From JABWBD01 sp040768665 (GTDB lineage Bacteria > Planctomycetota > Planctomycetia > Pirellulales > Thermoguttaceae): 64,000 bases of DNA. Positions 25,801 to 33,786 of this stretch are shown here, piece by piece; positions within the stretch are counted from its first letter, which is position 1; each line of letters opens with the position of its first letter. A model generated the notes under the pieces. The model had not been told where the DNA came from. It was given only the letters and a program-made list of their open reading frames with translations, and made no database searches. The stretch is from NCBI GenBank assembly GCA_040768665.1, contig JAXGMN010000051.1, forward strand, positions 25,654 to 89,653. Direction: 5' to 3'. A program made the translations under genes and the position numbers.

Positions 25801-26030
25801 GGATCGATGCAGAAACCGGTGCTGCGGCCATAGGTCGTAGAAACCATCTGCCCATCGAGATTCTGGCGAACGAAGCAGAACCCACGGTCGCCTTCGCCCA
25901 GCGTACATCCCCGAGGGCAGAGATCGCAAACGAGTTTCCCGCCGTCTTCGGTTTCGTGCCACCAGCCGCCGGCCTTGATGCCTTCATGGGCCGGGGGGTC
26001 TTGCGGTGGGACAGTCACTGTTCTTGGCAT
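22830..26030 (-). CDS. Three-part AmmeMemoRadiSam fusion protein (radical SAM + AMMECR1 + Memo)
   Basis: 1066 residues. Part 1 (1-370): radical SAM AmrS-like enzyme with CDLCPRGC at 35-42, cluster motif C100-x3-C104-x2-C107, and a zinc knuckle C317/C320/C342/C345. Part 2 (about 405-600): AMMECR1 domain with RSCCGFLGQ at 462-470. A 180-residue stretch (610-790) follows that may be a second, degenerate AMMECR1-like unit. Part 3 (800-1066): Memo domain with RPPAVAGRFYPA, H841 (PHAGW), H921, D977/H980 (SSDMNHY) and C1018, the metal-site residues of Memo. The three proteins are normally separate genes in a system of unknown biochemical role. The start at 26030 (MPRTV) is where similarity begins; the frame is open 102 bases upstream. 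Confidence 0.93.
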   Translation of the reverse strand: MPRTVTVPPQDPPAHEGIKAGGWWHETEDGGKLVCDLCPRGCTLGEGDRGFCFVRQNLDGQMVSTTYGRSTGFCIDPIEKKPLNHFYPGTAVLSFGTAGCNLGCKFCQNWSISKSREIASLSDTADPETIAIAARQTDCRSVAFTYNDPVIWAEYAIDTANACHDAGIKTVAVTAGYITPVAREPFFRVMDAANVDLKGFSEEFYFKLASGHLDPVLDTLRWLVHESDVWVELTTLIIPQANDSDDELKRMCDWIAADLRPDVPIHFTAFHPDFRLKDRGPTPVATLQRAYQIARAAGLQYVYTGNVSDREHQSTFCPGCGSVVIERDRYFLGAYALDGNRCRQCGRKIEGRFDVAPGNWGARRMPIRISAFAAPRSLVPPAGKEEETMQPIPEPSSLPAADLQRPQLTKEQELLVFRTAAERLAAAVRSQPTESVELSLSDLAGTPLLGAFVSVKRGGQLRSCCGFLGQSVPMAQAIDHAAVRTATDDPRFPPISPSELAHLDMEVWLLWGLAPVTARGEDRATAVTIGKHGLQIARGSNRGLLLPGVAVEHGLDARGFLEQVCRKAGLPAGAWKNDDTTLMTFEGYAIHGRLGDVLGEAVSVLPPGGPTETELALLADFCRRNLAALVEGATPSFYAPGGYDGSVAGVTLSVRLPGREETLELSKINLRPDLPLQSSLFELTQSTSAALRNARVPPATVAESRVGVSVFWDSAMHGTAAEPLLDGIDPRQRAVLVNHGGRWSLVFDPAKQPEQLLADAIEHARLRDLAQTAVSSMAIASTETKLAITNAARPQAGPEMRPPAVAGRFYPAAVEELDRMLDEFIPNGRKPEPWAAAMVPHAGWVYSGRLAAQTLSRIEIPQRVIVVCPKHTRAGADWAVAPHRVWSLPGVSVESDPELARQLADAVTGLELDAAAHQLEHAIEVQLPLIARLAPKTRVVGIAIHGGDVAALERFAEEMAGVLANLPERPLLVISSDMNHYAPDDFTRQIDRVALDAMETLDSEKLYEAVTREKISMCGMAPAVLVMQTLKRLGSLNRCESVGYATSADASGDRERVVGYAGMLFA
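24864..24877 (-). promoter_or_regulatory. Internal ribosome binding site and ATG within the fusion gene
   Basis: On the coding strand AAGGAAGAAGAAACC precedes an in-frame ATG (24866-24864, residue 389), exactly at the boundary between the radical SAM and AMMECR1 parts. It looks like the start signal of a formerly separate AMMECR1-Memo gene. Whether it is used is unknown. Confidence 0.45.
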
Positions 26031-26156
26031 AATGGATATACCGTGGATATTCTCTATCACACGAGCGCGGACCTGCCGTGAAGCCGTAGGCGGGCGTGCA
26101 GAAAAGGGCGAGCTTTCGTCCCAAACGCCCAAGCATCACGGACAGGAAGCCTGGCC

Positions 26157-26246
26157 TGATGAAAAAGGGGACAGGCACCGCAAGTCGTAGCGGATTGACA
26201 GGAGCGAAGAGACAAGAACTTGCGGAGCCAGTCCCCTTTTCATCAC
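26157..26246 (+). repeat. Family-C inverted repeat, copy at 26.2 kb
   Basis: Starts TGATGAAAAAGGGGACAGGC and ends with GCGGAGCCAGTCCCC then TTTTCATCAC, so the ends are inverts. The about 45-nt centre is partly shared with the copies at 31420 and 47226 (GCGAAGA/ CCGAAGA before a run ending CTTGCGGA). Confidence 0.85.
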
Positions 26247-26353
26247 CCCATAGCGAGCCCGTGAAAATCAATGGAAAAGTCGCTCTCATCTAGTCTATCT
26301 CATCTCAGAACTAGCGAACACCCCTCTAATGAGTCACGCTTGCTAGGTCCCGC

Positions 26354-26383
26354 TTGACGTATAAGTACACGCTAGCCTAGGAT
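26354..26383 (+). promoter_or_regulatory. Candidate sigma70-type promoter of hom
   Basis: TTGACG, 18 bp, then TAGGAT, about 35 bp before the hom ATG. The -35 matches 5 of 6 and the -10 4 of 6 to the consensus. The -35 lies in a half REP. Only a pattern match. Confidence 0.3.
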
Positions 26384-26418
26384 ATGCGGTTCTATCCACA
26401 CTGCGCGAAGATCGTCTT

Positions 26419-27738
26419 ATGGACACAGCAAAGGTCGCTATTGTCGGTTTCGGAACCATCGGGTCGGGCGTTGCTAGAATGCTGGTCGAGCACCGCGATC
26501 GGATCGCTCGTCATGCGGGCCGTCCGGTCGAACTCGTCCGCGTCGTCGACCCCGACACGTCCCGCCTCCGAAACTTCACCCTCCCGGAGGGAGTGCTCAC
26601 CAGCGATCTGGCCAAGGTTACCGCCGACCCCGAGATCGAGGTTGCCGTGGAGTTGGTCGGCGGCCTGGAGCCGGCGAGAACGATCGTGCTGAATCTGCTC
26701 AAGAGCGGCAAGAATATCGTCACCGCCAACAAGGCCCTGCTCGCGGAGCACGGGCAGGAGTTGTTCAACTGTGCCAGGAGCCTGGGGCGATCCATTGCTT
26801 TTGAAGCCTCAGTCGGGGGAGGTGTCCCGATCATCGCGGCTATCGGTCAGAGCCTTGCCGCCAACCAGGTTCAGTCGATCCGCGCGATCCTCAACGGCAC
26901 GAGCAACTTCATCCTGACCCAGATGGAGGAGCACGACCGGGACTATGCCGCCTCCGTGGCCGAAGCGCAGCGGCTCGGTTATGCCGAGGCCAATCCGGCC
27001 ATGGACGTCAATGGCAGCGATGCCGCCCAGAAGCTCGCCATCCTTGCCCATCTGGCTTTCGGCGCCCACGTCGACTGGAAGAAGATTCCTCGCACGGGGA
27101 TCGACACCGTCGAGGTCGCCGACCTGCGGTACGCGAAGGAGCTTGGCTACAGCATCAAGCTGTTGGCCGTGGCCCGGCTGGTCCCCGAGGGACTCGAGCT
27201 CCACGTCTCGCCCACGCTGGTCCGGCATGGCAGTCCGTTGGCCGAGGTCCGCGGCGCTTACAATGCCGTGCGCGTGATCGGCGACGCGGTCGGTCAGGTC
27301 TTCTTCCACGGTCTGGGCGCCGGCCAGATGCCGACCGCTTCGGCCGTGGTCGCGGATATTATCGACACGATCATGGGCCGCACGGCGATCACGTTCCGTG
27401 CCCTCGATTTGTGGTCCGACAGCCGGCAGGCGCCGGTCACGGCCCGTGATCCCGACAAGGTGCCGGGCCGCTTTTACCTGCGGTTCAACGTGGACGACAC
27501 CCCCGGCGTGCTGGCCGACCTGGCCGGCGCTCTGGGGCGGCACAAGATCTCGATCGCCTCAGTCATCCAGCACGAGACCGAGGAAGAGACCGACGGCATC
27601 GTCCCGTTGGTGATCATGACCCACACGGCTTCCGAAGGGGCGATGCGGCAGGCGCTGGACGAGATCAACCGTATGGAGTGCGTCCATGAAGGCACCATCC
27701 GGATGCGGGTCAGCGATCTGCAGGAGGCGGTCCGATGA
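26419..27738 (+). CDS. hom: Homoserine dehydrogenase
   Basis: 439 residues. Reduces aspartate semialdehyde to homoserine with NAD(P)H. N-terminal Rossmann motif GFGTIGSG (10-17), then TANKALLAEHG, ILNGTSNFILTQM and GYAEANPAMDVNGSDAAQKLAILA, the last being the homoserine dehydrogenase signature with the catalytic Lys/Asp. A C-terminal ACT domain (about 350-435, YLRFNVDDTPGVLADLAGAL) gives feedback control, typically by threonine. It overlaps the next gene by 4 bp (ATGA) and aspartokinase follows, so three steps of the aspartate pathway cluster here. Confidence 0.96.
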   Translation: MDTAKVAIVGFGTIGSGVARMLVEHRDRIARHAGRPVELVRVVDPDTSRLRNFTLPEGVLTSDLAKVTADPEIEVAVELVGGLEPARTIVLNLLKSGKNIVTANKALLAEHGQELFNCARSLGRSIAFEASVGGGVPIIAAIGQSLAANQVQSIRAILNGTSNFILTQMEEHDRDYAASVAEAQRLGYAEANPAMDVNGSDAAQKLAILAHLAFGAHVDWKKIPRTGIDTVEVADLRYAKELGYSIKLLAVARLVPEGLELHVSPTLVRHGSPLAEVRGAYNAVRVIGDAVGQVFFHGLGAGQMPTASAVVADIIDTIMGRTAITFRALDLWSDSRQAPVTARDPDKVPGRFYLRFNVDDTPGVLADLAGALGRHKISIASVIQHETEEETDGIVPLVIMTHTASEGAMRQALDEINRMECVHEGTIRMRVSDLQEAVR

Positions 27739-28958
27739 AATATGCCATCGTCATCCCGGACGGCTGTGCCGACGAGCCTCAGAAATCGCTTGGCGGGCAG
27801 ACTCCGCTGGAGGCCGCCAAGATCCCGGCCATGGATGCCGTGGCGGCCGCCGGCGTCGTCGGCCGTTCGGACAACGTGCCTAAGTCGCTGCCGCCGGGGT
27901 CCGACGTGGCGAACCTCAGTCTCCTGGGCTACAACCCGAAGGAGCATTTCACCGGCCGCGCGCCCTTGGAGGCCGCCGCCCAGGGGATCGAGTTGGGCAG
28001 TCGCGACTGGGCCGTCCGCTGCAACCTGGTGACGATCCAGGACCAGGTCATGCGCGACTTCACGGCCGGCCACATCTTGAGCGAGGAGGCCGCTGTTCTG
28101 ATCGCCGCGGCACAAGAGCACCTGGGTTCGGAACCGTTGCAGTTCTACCCGGGCGTGAGCTACCGGAACCTGCTTATCTATCGTGCCGGAGAGGATCCCG
28201 CCCCGTTCACCCCCGATACCCGTACCACTCCGCCGCACGACCTCACCGACAAGTCGGTGCTCGACGACTATCCCCGCGGTCCCGGCAGCGACCTGCTCAA
28301 CCAGTTGATGAGCGATAGCGTCGAGCTGTTCGCCGAGCATCCGGTGAACGTCGCCCGCCGCCAGGCTGGCAAGCTGCCGGCCACTAATATCTGGCTGTGG
28401 GGCCTGGGCAGCACTCCGCGGCTGAAGCCCTTTTCAGAGCTTTACGGCAAGCAGGGCGCGATGATCACCGCGGTCGATCTTCTGCGCGGCCTGGCGGCGC
28501 TGATCGGCTGGCGGCGGATCGAGGTGCCCGGTGCGACCGGCTACACCGACACGGACTACGCCGCCAAGGGCCGCTATGCCGTCGCCGCGTTGGACGAGGT
28601 CGATCTGATCTGCGTCCATGTCGAGGCAACCGACGAGGCGTCGCATGAAGGCGACGTCGAAGCCAAGGTCAAGGCTCTGGAAGAGATCGATCGCCACATC
28701 GTCGGCCCGCTGTATGAAGCCCTCAGAGCGCGAGGCGACCATCGCATTCTGGTCACCCCCGACCATCCGACACCGCTACGTACCAAGACGCACAGCCACG
28801 GCTACGTTCCCTTTGCCCTGGCCGGCACCGGCATTCAGCCCGACGGTTCAGCCACGTACGACGACCCCACGTCCGCCCAATCGCCGCTGGTTTTCGACGA
28901 AGGCTGGCGTCTGATGTCCCACTTCCTCGGCGCCCCATCCGGCGCGACAAGCAACTGA
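27735..28958 (+). CDS. Cofactor-independent phosphoglycerate mutase-like protein, proposed homoserine kinase
   Basis: 407 residues, of the alkaline-phosphatase superfamily ApgM type: MKYAIVIPDGCADEP at the N-terminus (metal Asp), the SDVANLSLLGYNP nucleophile loop, and the metal-site histidines in HVEATDEASHEG and TPDHPTPLRTKTHSHG near the C-terminus. Members of this subfamily found beside homoserine dehydrogenase (TIGR02535) have been proposed to act as the missing homoserine kinase rather than as glycolytic mutase. Here it overlaps hom by 4 bp and precedes aspartokinase, and no other homoserine kinase is in the window. The kinase role is inference from context. Confidence 0.88.
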   Translation: MKYAIVIPDGCADEPQKSLGGQTPLEAAKIPAMDAVAAAGVVGRSDNVPKSLPPGSDVANLSLLGYNPKEHFTGRAPLEAAAQGIELGSRDWAVRCNLVTIQDQVMRDFTAGHILSEEAAVLIAAAQEHLGSEPLQFYPGVSYRNLLIYRAGEDPAPFTPDTRTTPPHDLTDKSVLDDYPRGPGSDLLNQLMSDSVELFAEHPVNVARRQAGKLPATNIWLWGLGSTPRLKPFSELYGKQGAMITAVDLLRGLAALIGWRRIEVPGATGYTDTDYAAKGRYAVAALDEVDLICVHVEATDEASHEGDVEAKVKALEEIDRHIVGPLYEALRARGDHRILVTPDHPTPLRTKTHSHGYVPFALAGTGIQPDGSATYDDPTSAQSPLVFDEGWRLMSHFLGAPSGATSN

Positions 28959-28970
28959 CCTACTGACAAC

Positions 28971-29059
28971 CAACTGACAACTGACAACTGACAACTGACA
29001 ACTGACAACTATCCACTAACCACTAACCACTAACCACTAACCACTAACCACTAACCACT
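28971..29059 (+). repeat. Two adjoining heptamer arrays, CAACTGA then CCACTAA
   Basis: About 5.7 head-to-tail units of CAACTGA (28971-29010) pass into 6.7 units of CCACTAA (29013-29059). The preceding stop codon of the PGM-like gene also lies in a CAACTGA unit (28952-28958). The array ends 12 bp before the lysC ATG, so it forms most of the spacer. It recalls cyanobacterial short tandem heptamers. Confidence 0.9.
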
Positions 29060-29071
29060 TCTCCTCCCCCC

Positions 29072-30862
29072 ATGTCGATCATTGTTCAGAAATTCGGCGG
29101 CACGAGTGTTGCAGACAGCGAGAAGATCCTGGCAGCGGCCCGCAAGGCGATCCGCGCCCAGAAAGAAGGCCACCAGATCGTGACGGTCGTCAGCGCGATG
29201 GGCAAGAACACGGATTTGCTGGTCGACCTGGCCCGACAGATCCACACGGATCCGCCGGCCCGCGAGATGGACATGTTGCTGTCTACCGGCGAGCAGGTAA
29301 GCGTGGCGTTGATGGCGATGGCTATCGACTCGCTGGGCCACCAGGCGATCAGTTTCACCGGGGCTCAGATCGGCATCAAGACGGACAGCACGCACACCAA
29401 GGCCCGCATCCGCTCGATTGCCACCGACCGGATGCGCCAGGCGTTGGACGAGGGCAAGATCGTCATTGCCGCCGGGTTCCAGGGGATCGACGAGGCTTTT
29501 GATATCACGACGCTCGGCCGGGGAGGCAGCGACACGACGGCCGTGGCCCTGGCGGCCGCGCTGCACGCCGATCTGTGCGAGATCTTCACCGACGTGGACG
29601 GGGTCTACACGACCGATCCGCGGCTGGTGCCCGACGCTCGCCGGGTGACGCAGATCAGCTACGACGAGATGCTCGAACTGGCCAGCGCCGGTGCCGGCGT
29701 GATGCATAATCGCTCGATCGAGTTCGCCAAGAAGTTCCGTGTTCCGGTGCACGTCCGCAGCAGCTTCAGCGACAATCCCGGCACACTCATCTGCGGCGAG
29801 CCGGAATCGACCGAGCAGGCCGTCTGCGGGGCGGCCCTCGTGAGGGACGAAGCCCGCGTGACCATCCTGGGAGTTCCCGACCAGCCTGGGGCGGCGACGG
29901 CTGTTTTCTCCCGCGTTGCGGCTCGCAGCGTGGCGATGGACATGATCGTGCAGAACGTCGGCGAAAACGGCCAGGCCGAGATCTCGTTCACGGTGTTTCG
30001 CGACGACCTGCCGGCCACGCTTAAGGCCGTGGAGGAAGCCGCTCGCGAGATCGGCGCAACGGGCTACAACTACGATGACAAGGTCTCGAAGGTCTCGGTG
30101 GTGGGCCTCGGCATGGCCACTCAGCCCGGGGTGGCGGAAAAGATGTTCCAGGTGCTGGCCGAGAAAGGGGTCAATATCCTCATGATCAGTACCAGCGAGA
30201 TCAAGATCTCCGTCCTCGTCGACCGGGACGCGGCGGTCGATGCGTTGCGGACGGTGCACGAGGCGTTCCGGCTGGACGTTCCGCCCGCCTTTGCCCCGAG
30301 CGAACCCGTCGGTTCCGCGCTTGCCGGTGCACCACCATCTCAGCCGAACAACGCGGCCGAGATTGTCGCCCGGATACAGGGCATGGAAGATTTGATCATC
30401 GAGGGTATCACGCTCGATGAATCCCAGGCGCGTGTCACCCTGGTCGGAGTGCCCGACCGACCGGGGCTGGCGGCGCACGTCTTCGAGCAGGTAGCCGCCG
30501 GAGGAATCGTGGTCGACATGATCGTGCAGAGCGTCGGCCGCGAGGGTCAGGCCACACTGAGTTTCACCGTGCCGCAGCCGGATCTCAAAAAGAGCCTTGA
30601 GATCGCCGGGCGTCTGGCCGAGGAGTTCCGTTGCGGCGAGCCGACAAGCTGTCCGCACGTGGCCAAGCTGGCGGTCATCGGCACCGGAATGAAGAGCCAC
30701 ACCGGCGTTGCCCGGCGGCTGTTCCAGTGCCTGGCCGACGTCGGCATCAACGTCGACATGATCAGCACCAGCGAAATGCAGATCAGCGTGGTCGTCGACG
30801 GCAGCAAAGGCAAGGCGGCCCGGGAAGCCTTGCAGAAGAAGTTCGCCGACGTGATGGTCTGA
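29072..30862 (+). CDS. lysC: Aspartate kinase with four ACT domains
   Basis: 596 residues, well above the usual 400-460. Phosphorylates aspartate, the first step to lysine, threonine and methionine. N-terminal kinase part with VQKFGGTSVADSEKI (4-18), STGEQVSVALM, FQGIDEAFDITTLGRGGSDTTAVALAA (in parts) and the EIFTDVDGVYTTDPR block. Two ACT domains follow (about 265-410: VTILGVPDQPGAATAVF, VSVVGLGMATQPGVAEKMF), then a second pair (about 440-590: VTLVGVPDRPGLAAHVF, LAVIGTGMKSHTGVARRLF) that repeats the first. Four ACT copies are also known in some cyanobacterial aspartokinases. They presumably bind lysine and/or threonine. Confidence 0.96.
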   Translation: MSIIVQKFGGTSVADSEKILAAARKAIRAQKEGHQIVTVVSAMGKNTDLLVDLARQIHTDPPAREMDMLLSTGEQVSVALMAMAIDSLGHQAISFTGAQIGIKTDSTHTKARIRSIATDRMRQALDEGKIVIAAGFQGIDEAFDITTLGRGGSDTTAVALAAALHADLCEIFTDVDGVYTTDPRLVPDARRVTQISYDEMLELASAGAGVMHNRSIEFAKKFRVPVHVRSSFSDNPGTLICGEPESTEQAVCGAALVRDEARVTILGVPDQPGAATAVFSRVAARSVAMDMIVQNVGENGQAEISFTVFRDDLPATLKAVEEAAREIGATGYNYDDKVSKVSVVGLGMATQPGVAEKMFQVLAEKGVNILMISTSEIKISVLVDRDAAVDALRTVHEAFRLDVPPAFAPSEPVGSALAGAPPSQPNNAAEIVARIQGMEDLIIEGITLDESQARVTLVGVPDRPGLAAHVFEQVAAGGIVVDMIVQSVGREGQATLSFTVPQPDLKKSLEIAGRLAEEFRCGEPTSCPHVAKLAVIGTGMKSHTGVARRLFQCLADVGINVDMISTSEMQISVVVDGSKGKAAREALQKKFADVMV

Positions 30863-30892
30863 TCAGAGCCTACGCCAAAACCGGAGGAAGAG

Positions 30893-30942
30893 GGGGACAG
30901 GCACATTTTGCTCTGAAGACTCCGCAAAATGAGTCAGTCCCC
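30893..30942 (-). repeat. CATTTTG-family inverted repeat, copy B
   Basis: GGGGACAGGCACATTTTG and CAAAATGAGTCAGTCCCC face each other around CTCTGAAGACTCCG. The reverse complement matches copy A at 1027-1076. It lies in the 100-bp spacer between the converging lysC and BFN-domain genes. Confidence 0.75.
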
Positions 30943-30962
30943 GACGGTTTCGGGATAGGCTC

Positions 30963-31367
30963 TCATTCTCCCAGCACGTCGTTGAGGACCTCTTCGTTGA
31001 CGAAGATCGGCAGCGACGGCTGGCAGGTGACGGCTACCGCGATGGCGTCGGACGGACGTGCATCGATTTCGATCAGCTCGCCATCGTGCCGCACGCGGAG
31101 CTTGGCAAAGTAGGTATGCTCCTTAAGCTCGCTGATCACCACGTCCTGAAACTCCGCGCCCAGATTTTCCACGACGCTGACGATCAGATCGTGGGTTAAC
31201 GGCCGCGGCGAAGGGAAGCCCTTGACGCGTCGATCGATGCTGGTGGCCTCGAAGATACCGATGAGGATCGGGAACGTCCGATTCCCATTGATTTCTTTGA
31301 GATAGATCACCTGGTTGTCGTTGATTTCGCTGATGATGATCCGCGAGAGTTGCATCGGGACGGGCAT
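30963..31367 (-). CDS. Bifunctional nuclease (BFN, DUF151) domain protein
   Basis: 134 residues from ATG 31367, with AAGGA 7 nt upstream; the frame extends 210 bases further into a repeat and is not used. The single domain shows the BFN pattern: VIYLKEINGNRTFPILIG, EATSIDRR, RPLTHDLIVSVVENLGAEFQDVVISEL (in parts) and the final IDARPSDAIAVAV. DUF151 proteins are widespread in bacteria; the name comes from a plant protein with nuclease activity, and the bacterial role is uncertain. Cytoplasmic, no signal peptide. Confidence 0.92.
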   Translation of the reverse strand: MPVPMQLSRIIISEINDNQVIYLKEINGNRTFPILIGIFEATSIDRRVKGFPSPRPLTHDLIVSVVENLGAEFQDVVISELKEHTYFAKLRVRHDGELIEIDARPSDAIAVAVTCQPSLPIFVNEEVLNDVLGE

Positions 31368-31419
31368 GGACGTATCCTTGCACGCAGGCGTTCGGTAGCA
31401 GTTCGGGGGCAGACTGGTC

Positions 31420-31510
31420 TGATGAAAAAGGGGACAGGCACCGCACATAATCGTGGTTGAATGGGGCCGAAGATACAAGGTCTTGCGGAGCCAGTCCCCT
31501 TTTCCATCAC
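31420..31510 (+). repeat. Family-C inverted repeat, copy at 31.4 kb
   Basis: Begins TGATGAAAAAGGGGACAGGC and ends GCGGAGCCAGTCCCC, TTTTCCATCAC. Lies between the BFN gene start and the ygiQ stop, both on the minus strand, so it separates their transcripts. Confidence 0.85.
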
Positions 31511-31598
31511 CCCGGGAGCAGACTCCCTGCCAAGATCCATTATAAACCTCGTGCGCCGGCCGGAACCAGGGGGGCAAGCGGATCGGGTGCCGGCCGGT

Positions 31599-33551
31599 TC
31601 ACTGCCCGCTCCCCTTGGCTCCGCGTACGCGCCGCTCGGCCGTCTTCCGGTGCGGACGATAGCCGGCCGCGGCGCCGGCGGACTTCGCCGATTTCGGCCG
31701 GTGCCGTTCCGGTCGCCCCGCACCTCGCGGCGGCTCCGCGGGGATGAGCGAGTCGGGCTCCGAACCGATCAGGTCGGTGCGGCCAGCCTTTTCGAGGGCC
31801 TCGCGAACCAAATAATAGTTCTCGGGCACGAAGAACTGCAGCAAGGCCCGCTGCAAGCGCCGCTCGCGGGCCCCGCGCGCAACGTAGACCTTCTTGCCAG
31901 TCATCGGGTCGATGCCCGTGTAGTACATGCAGGTGGCGATATCGAACGGGCAGGGGATGAAGTCCTGCACCTGCTCGGGCCGATGGCCGGTTTGCTTGAG
32001 ATACGATGCCAGGTGAATCATCGAGTCCAGATTGCTTCCGGGGTGCCCGGCAATGAAGTAGGGCACGAGGTACTGTTTCTTGCCGGCCCGGCAACTCGCT
32101 TGCGTGAACTTCTCCGAGAACTGCTCGAAGTCGTCGATCGACGGCTTCTTCATGAGATGGAGCACGTTCGGATCGGAATGTTCCGGGGCGACCTTGAGAT
32201 GTCCGCCGACGTGATGCCGGACCAGTTCGTCCAGATACGGCCGGCTCTGCTGCGCCAGGTCCATCCGGACGCCCGAGGCCACGAACACCCGCTTCACGCC
32301 TTCCTGCGCGCGGGTCTGGCGCATCAGGTCGATCAGCGGGCCGTGGTCTGTATTGAGCAGCTTGCAGACGGTCGGGTGAACGCAGCTCAGCCGCCGGCAC
32401 TTTGCGCGCACTTCCGGTCGGCTGCAATTCATCCGGTACATATTGGCAGTCGGGCCGCCGATATCGCTGACCACCCCGGTAAACTTCGGGTCTTCCCGCA
32501 TCCGCTGGACCTCGGCCAAGACCGACTGCGGGCTGCGGCTTTGGATCACGCGACCCTCATGAGCCGTGATCGAGCAGAACGTGCATCCGCCGAAGCAGCC
32601 CCGCATAATCTGGATCGAGTCCTTGACGACTTCGAAGGCCGGGATCCGCTGATTGCCATAGCTCGGGTGCGGACGGCGCGTGTACGGCAGGCCGTAGACG
32701 CGGTCCATTTCCGCCTCTTCCAACGGAATCGCTGGCGGATTGACGACGACTGCCTCGCGACCGTGGTATTGGACCAGTCGCCGGGCGTTGTCGGGATTGG
32801 TCTCGAGGTGGGCGATCCGGGTCATCTCGGCAAACTTCCGCTTGTCGCTGACGACATCCTCGTAGCTGGGCAGCACGATGGTGTCTTCGGTCGGCGGCGT
32901 TTCGCGGGCGCCCATCCGGTAGGCGACCCCACGGATGTCGCGGAGCTCGTCCAGCGGCCGCCCCTGCGACAGTCGGCGAAGAATATCGATCAAGGCCCGC
33001 TCGCCCATCCCGAACACGACCAGATCGGCTTTGGAATCCAGCAGGATCGATCGGCGGACCTTGTCGCTCCAGTAGTCGTAATGGGCCAGCCGGCGGAGAC
33101 TTGCCTCCACTCCGCCTGCAATCACCGGTACCCCCGGGAACGCCTCGCGCGACCGCTGGCAATACGCCAACGTGGCCCGATCCGGCCGCCGCCCGATCTT
33201 AGCGCCGGGGCTGTAGGCGTCGTCATTGCGGACCTTCCGCTGGGCCGTGTAGTGGTTGATCATCGAGTCCATGTTTCCCGCACTGATGGCGAAGCACAGC
33301 CGCGGACGCCCGAACTGGCGCCACGGCTCGCACGAGTGCCAGTCGGGCTGGCTGAGGACCGCCACTCGATAGCCCTCGTTTTCCATAAGCCGACCGAGCA
33401 GGGCCATGGCGAAACTGGGGTGGTCGACGTAGGCATCGCCCGTGACAAAAACGACGTCGACGGCATCCCATCGCCGCTTCGCGACCTCCTCGGGGGTGGT
33501 AGGCAGCGGCGGGAGAGCGATTGACAGAATTTGCGTGTTGGAAGAGGGCAT
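31599..33551 (-). CDS. YgiQ family radical SAM protein
   Basis: 650 residues, typical of the family. N-terminal domain starts with VDVVFVTGDAYVDHPSFAMALLGR (in parts), followed by the radical SAM core with C319-x3-C323-x2-C326 in RGCFGGCTFCSI, then VSDIGGPTANMYRMNC and the C-terminal DUF3362-like region CPFDIATCMYYTGIDP with Cys pairs. The tail (about 600-650) is Arg/Pro-rich, low complexity and likely disordered. YgiQ proteins bind 4Fe-4S and SAM; their substrate is not known. Downstream gene order gives no clue. Confidence 0.95.
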   Translation of the reverse strand: MPSSNTQILSIALPPLPTTPEEVAKRRWDAVDVVFVTGDAYVDHPSFAMALLGRLMENEGYRVAVLSQPDWHSCEPWRQFGRPRLCFAISAGNMDSMINHYTAQRKVRNDDAYSPGAKIGRRPDRATLAYCQRSREAFPGVPVIAGGVEASLRRLAHYDYWSDKVRRSILLDSKADLVVFGMGERALIDILRRLSQGRPLDELRDIRGVAYRMGARETPPTEDTIVLPSYEDVVSDKRKFAEMTRIAHLETNPDNARRLVQYHGREAVVVNPPAIPLEEAEMDRVYGLPYTRRPHPSYGNQRIPAFEVVKDSIQIMRGCFGGCTFCSITAHEGRVIQSRSPQSVLAEVQRMREDPKFTGVVSDIGGPTANMYRMNCSRPEVRAKCRRLSCVHPTVCKLLNTDHGPLIDLMRQTRAQEGVKRVFVASGVRMDLAQQSRPYLDELVRHHVGGHLKVAPEHSDPNVLHLMKKPSIDDFEQFSEKFTQASCRAGKKQYLVPYFIAGHPGSNLDSMIHLASYLKQTGHRPEQVQDFIPCPFDIATCMYYTGIDPMTGKKVYVARGARERRLQRALLQFFVPENYYLVREALEKAGRTDLIGSEPDSLIPAEPPRGAGRPERHRPKSAKSAGAAAGYRPHRKTAERRVRGAKGSGQ

Positions 33552-33786
33552 GATGAGGAGTATAGTTGCGTCCGGCTGATGCCCGCGTCTTCTCGTGCAG
33601 TAGAAACACAGACTTCGGCGGTAGCAGCCGGGCTGATGAGAACTTATTGGAGCTCTGACGTGTAGGGTTACCCTATTCTACGCGGGCTGGCAGCAACCGT
33701 CAGCGTTCGACGCGTTCGGGGGGCGGTTTTCTCACCCCGTATCTCGGGTTAAAATGGGAAAAGACCAGACTTGCGGAGGATTCGAG

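Larger units (their letters stand above)
26031..26418. other. 388-bp divergent region between the fusion gene and hom
   Basis: Holds one family-C repeat (26157-26246), a half REP (CTAGGTCCCGCTTGAC near 26344) and a candidate hom promoter at 26354-26383. No gene seen. Confidence 0.6.

Noticed and set aside
28971..29059. CRISPR-like array
   Set aside because: Units are 7 bp without spacers, so it is a tandem repeat.
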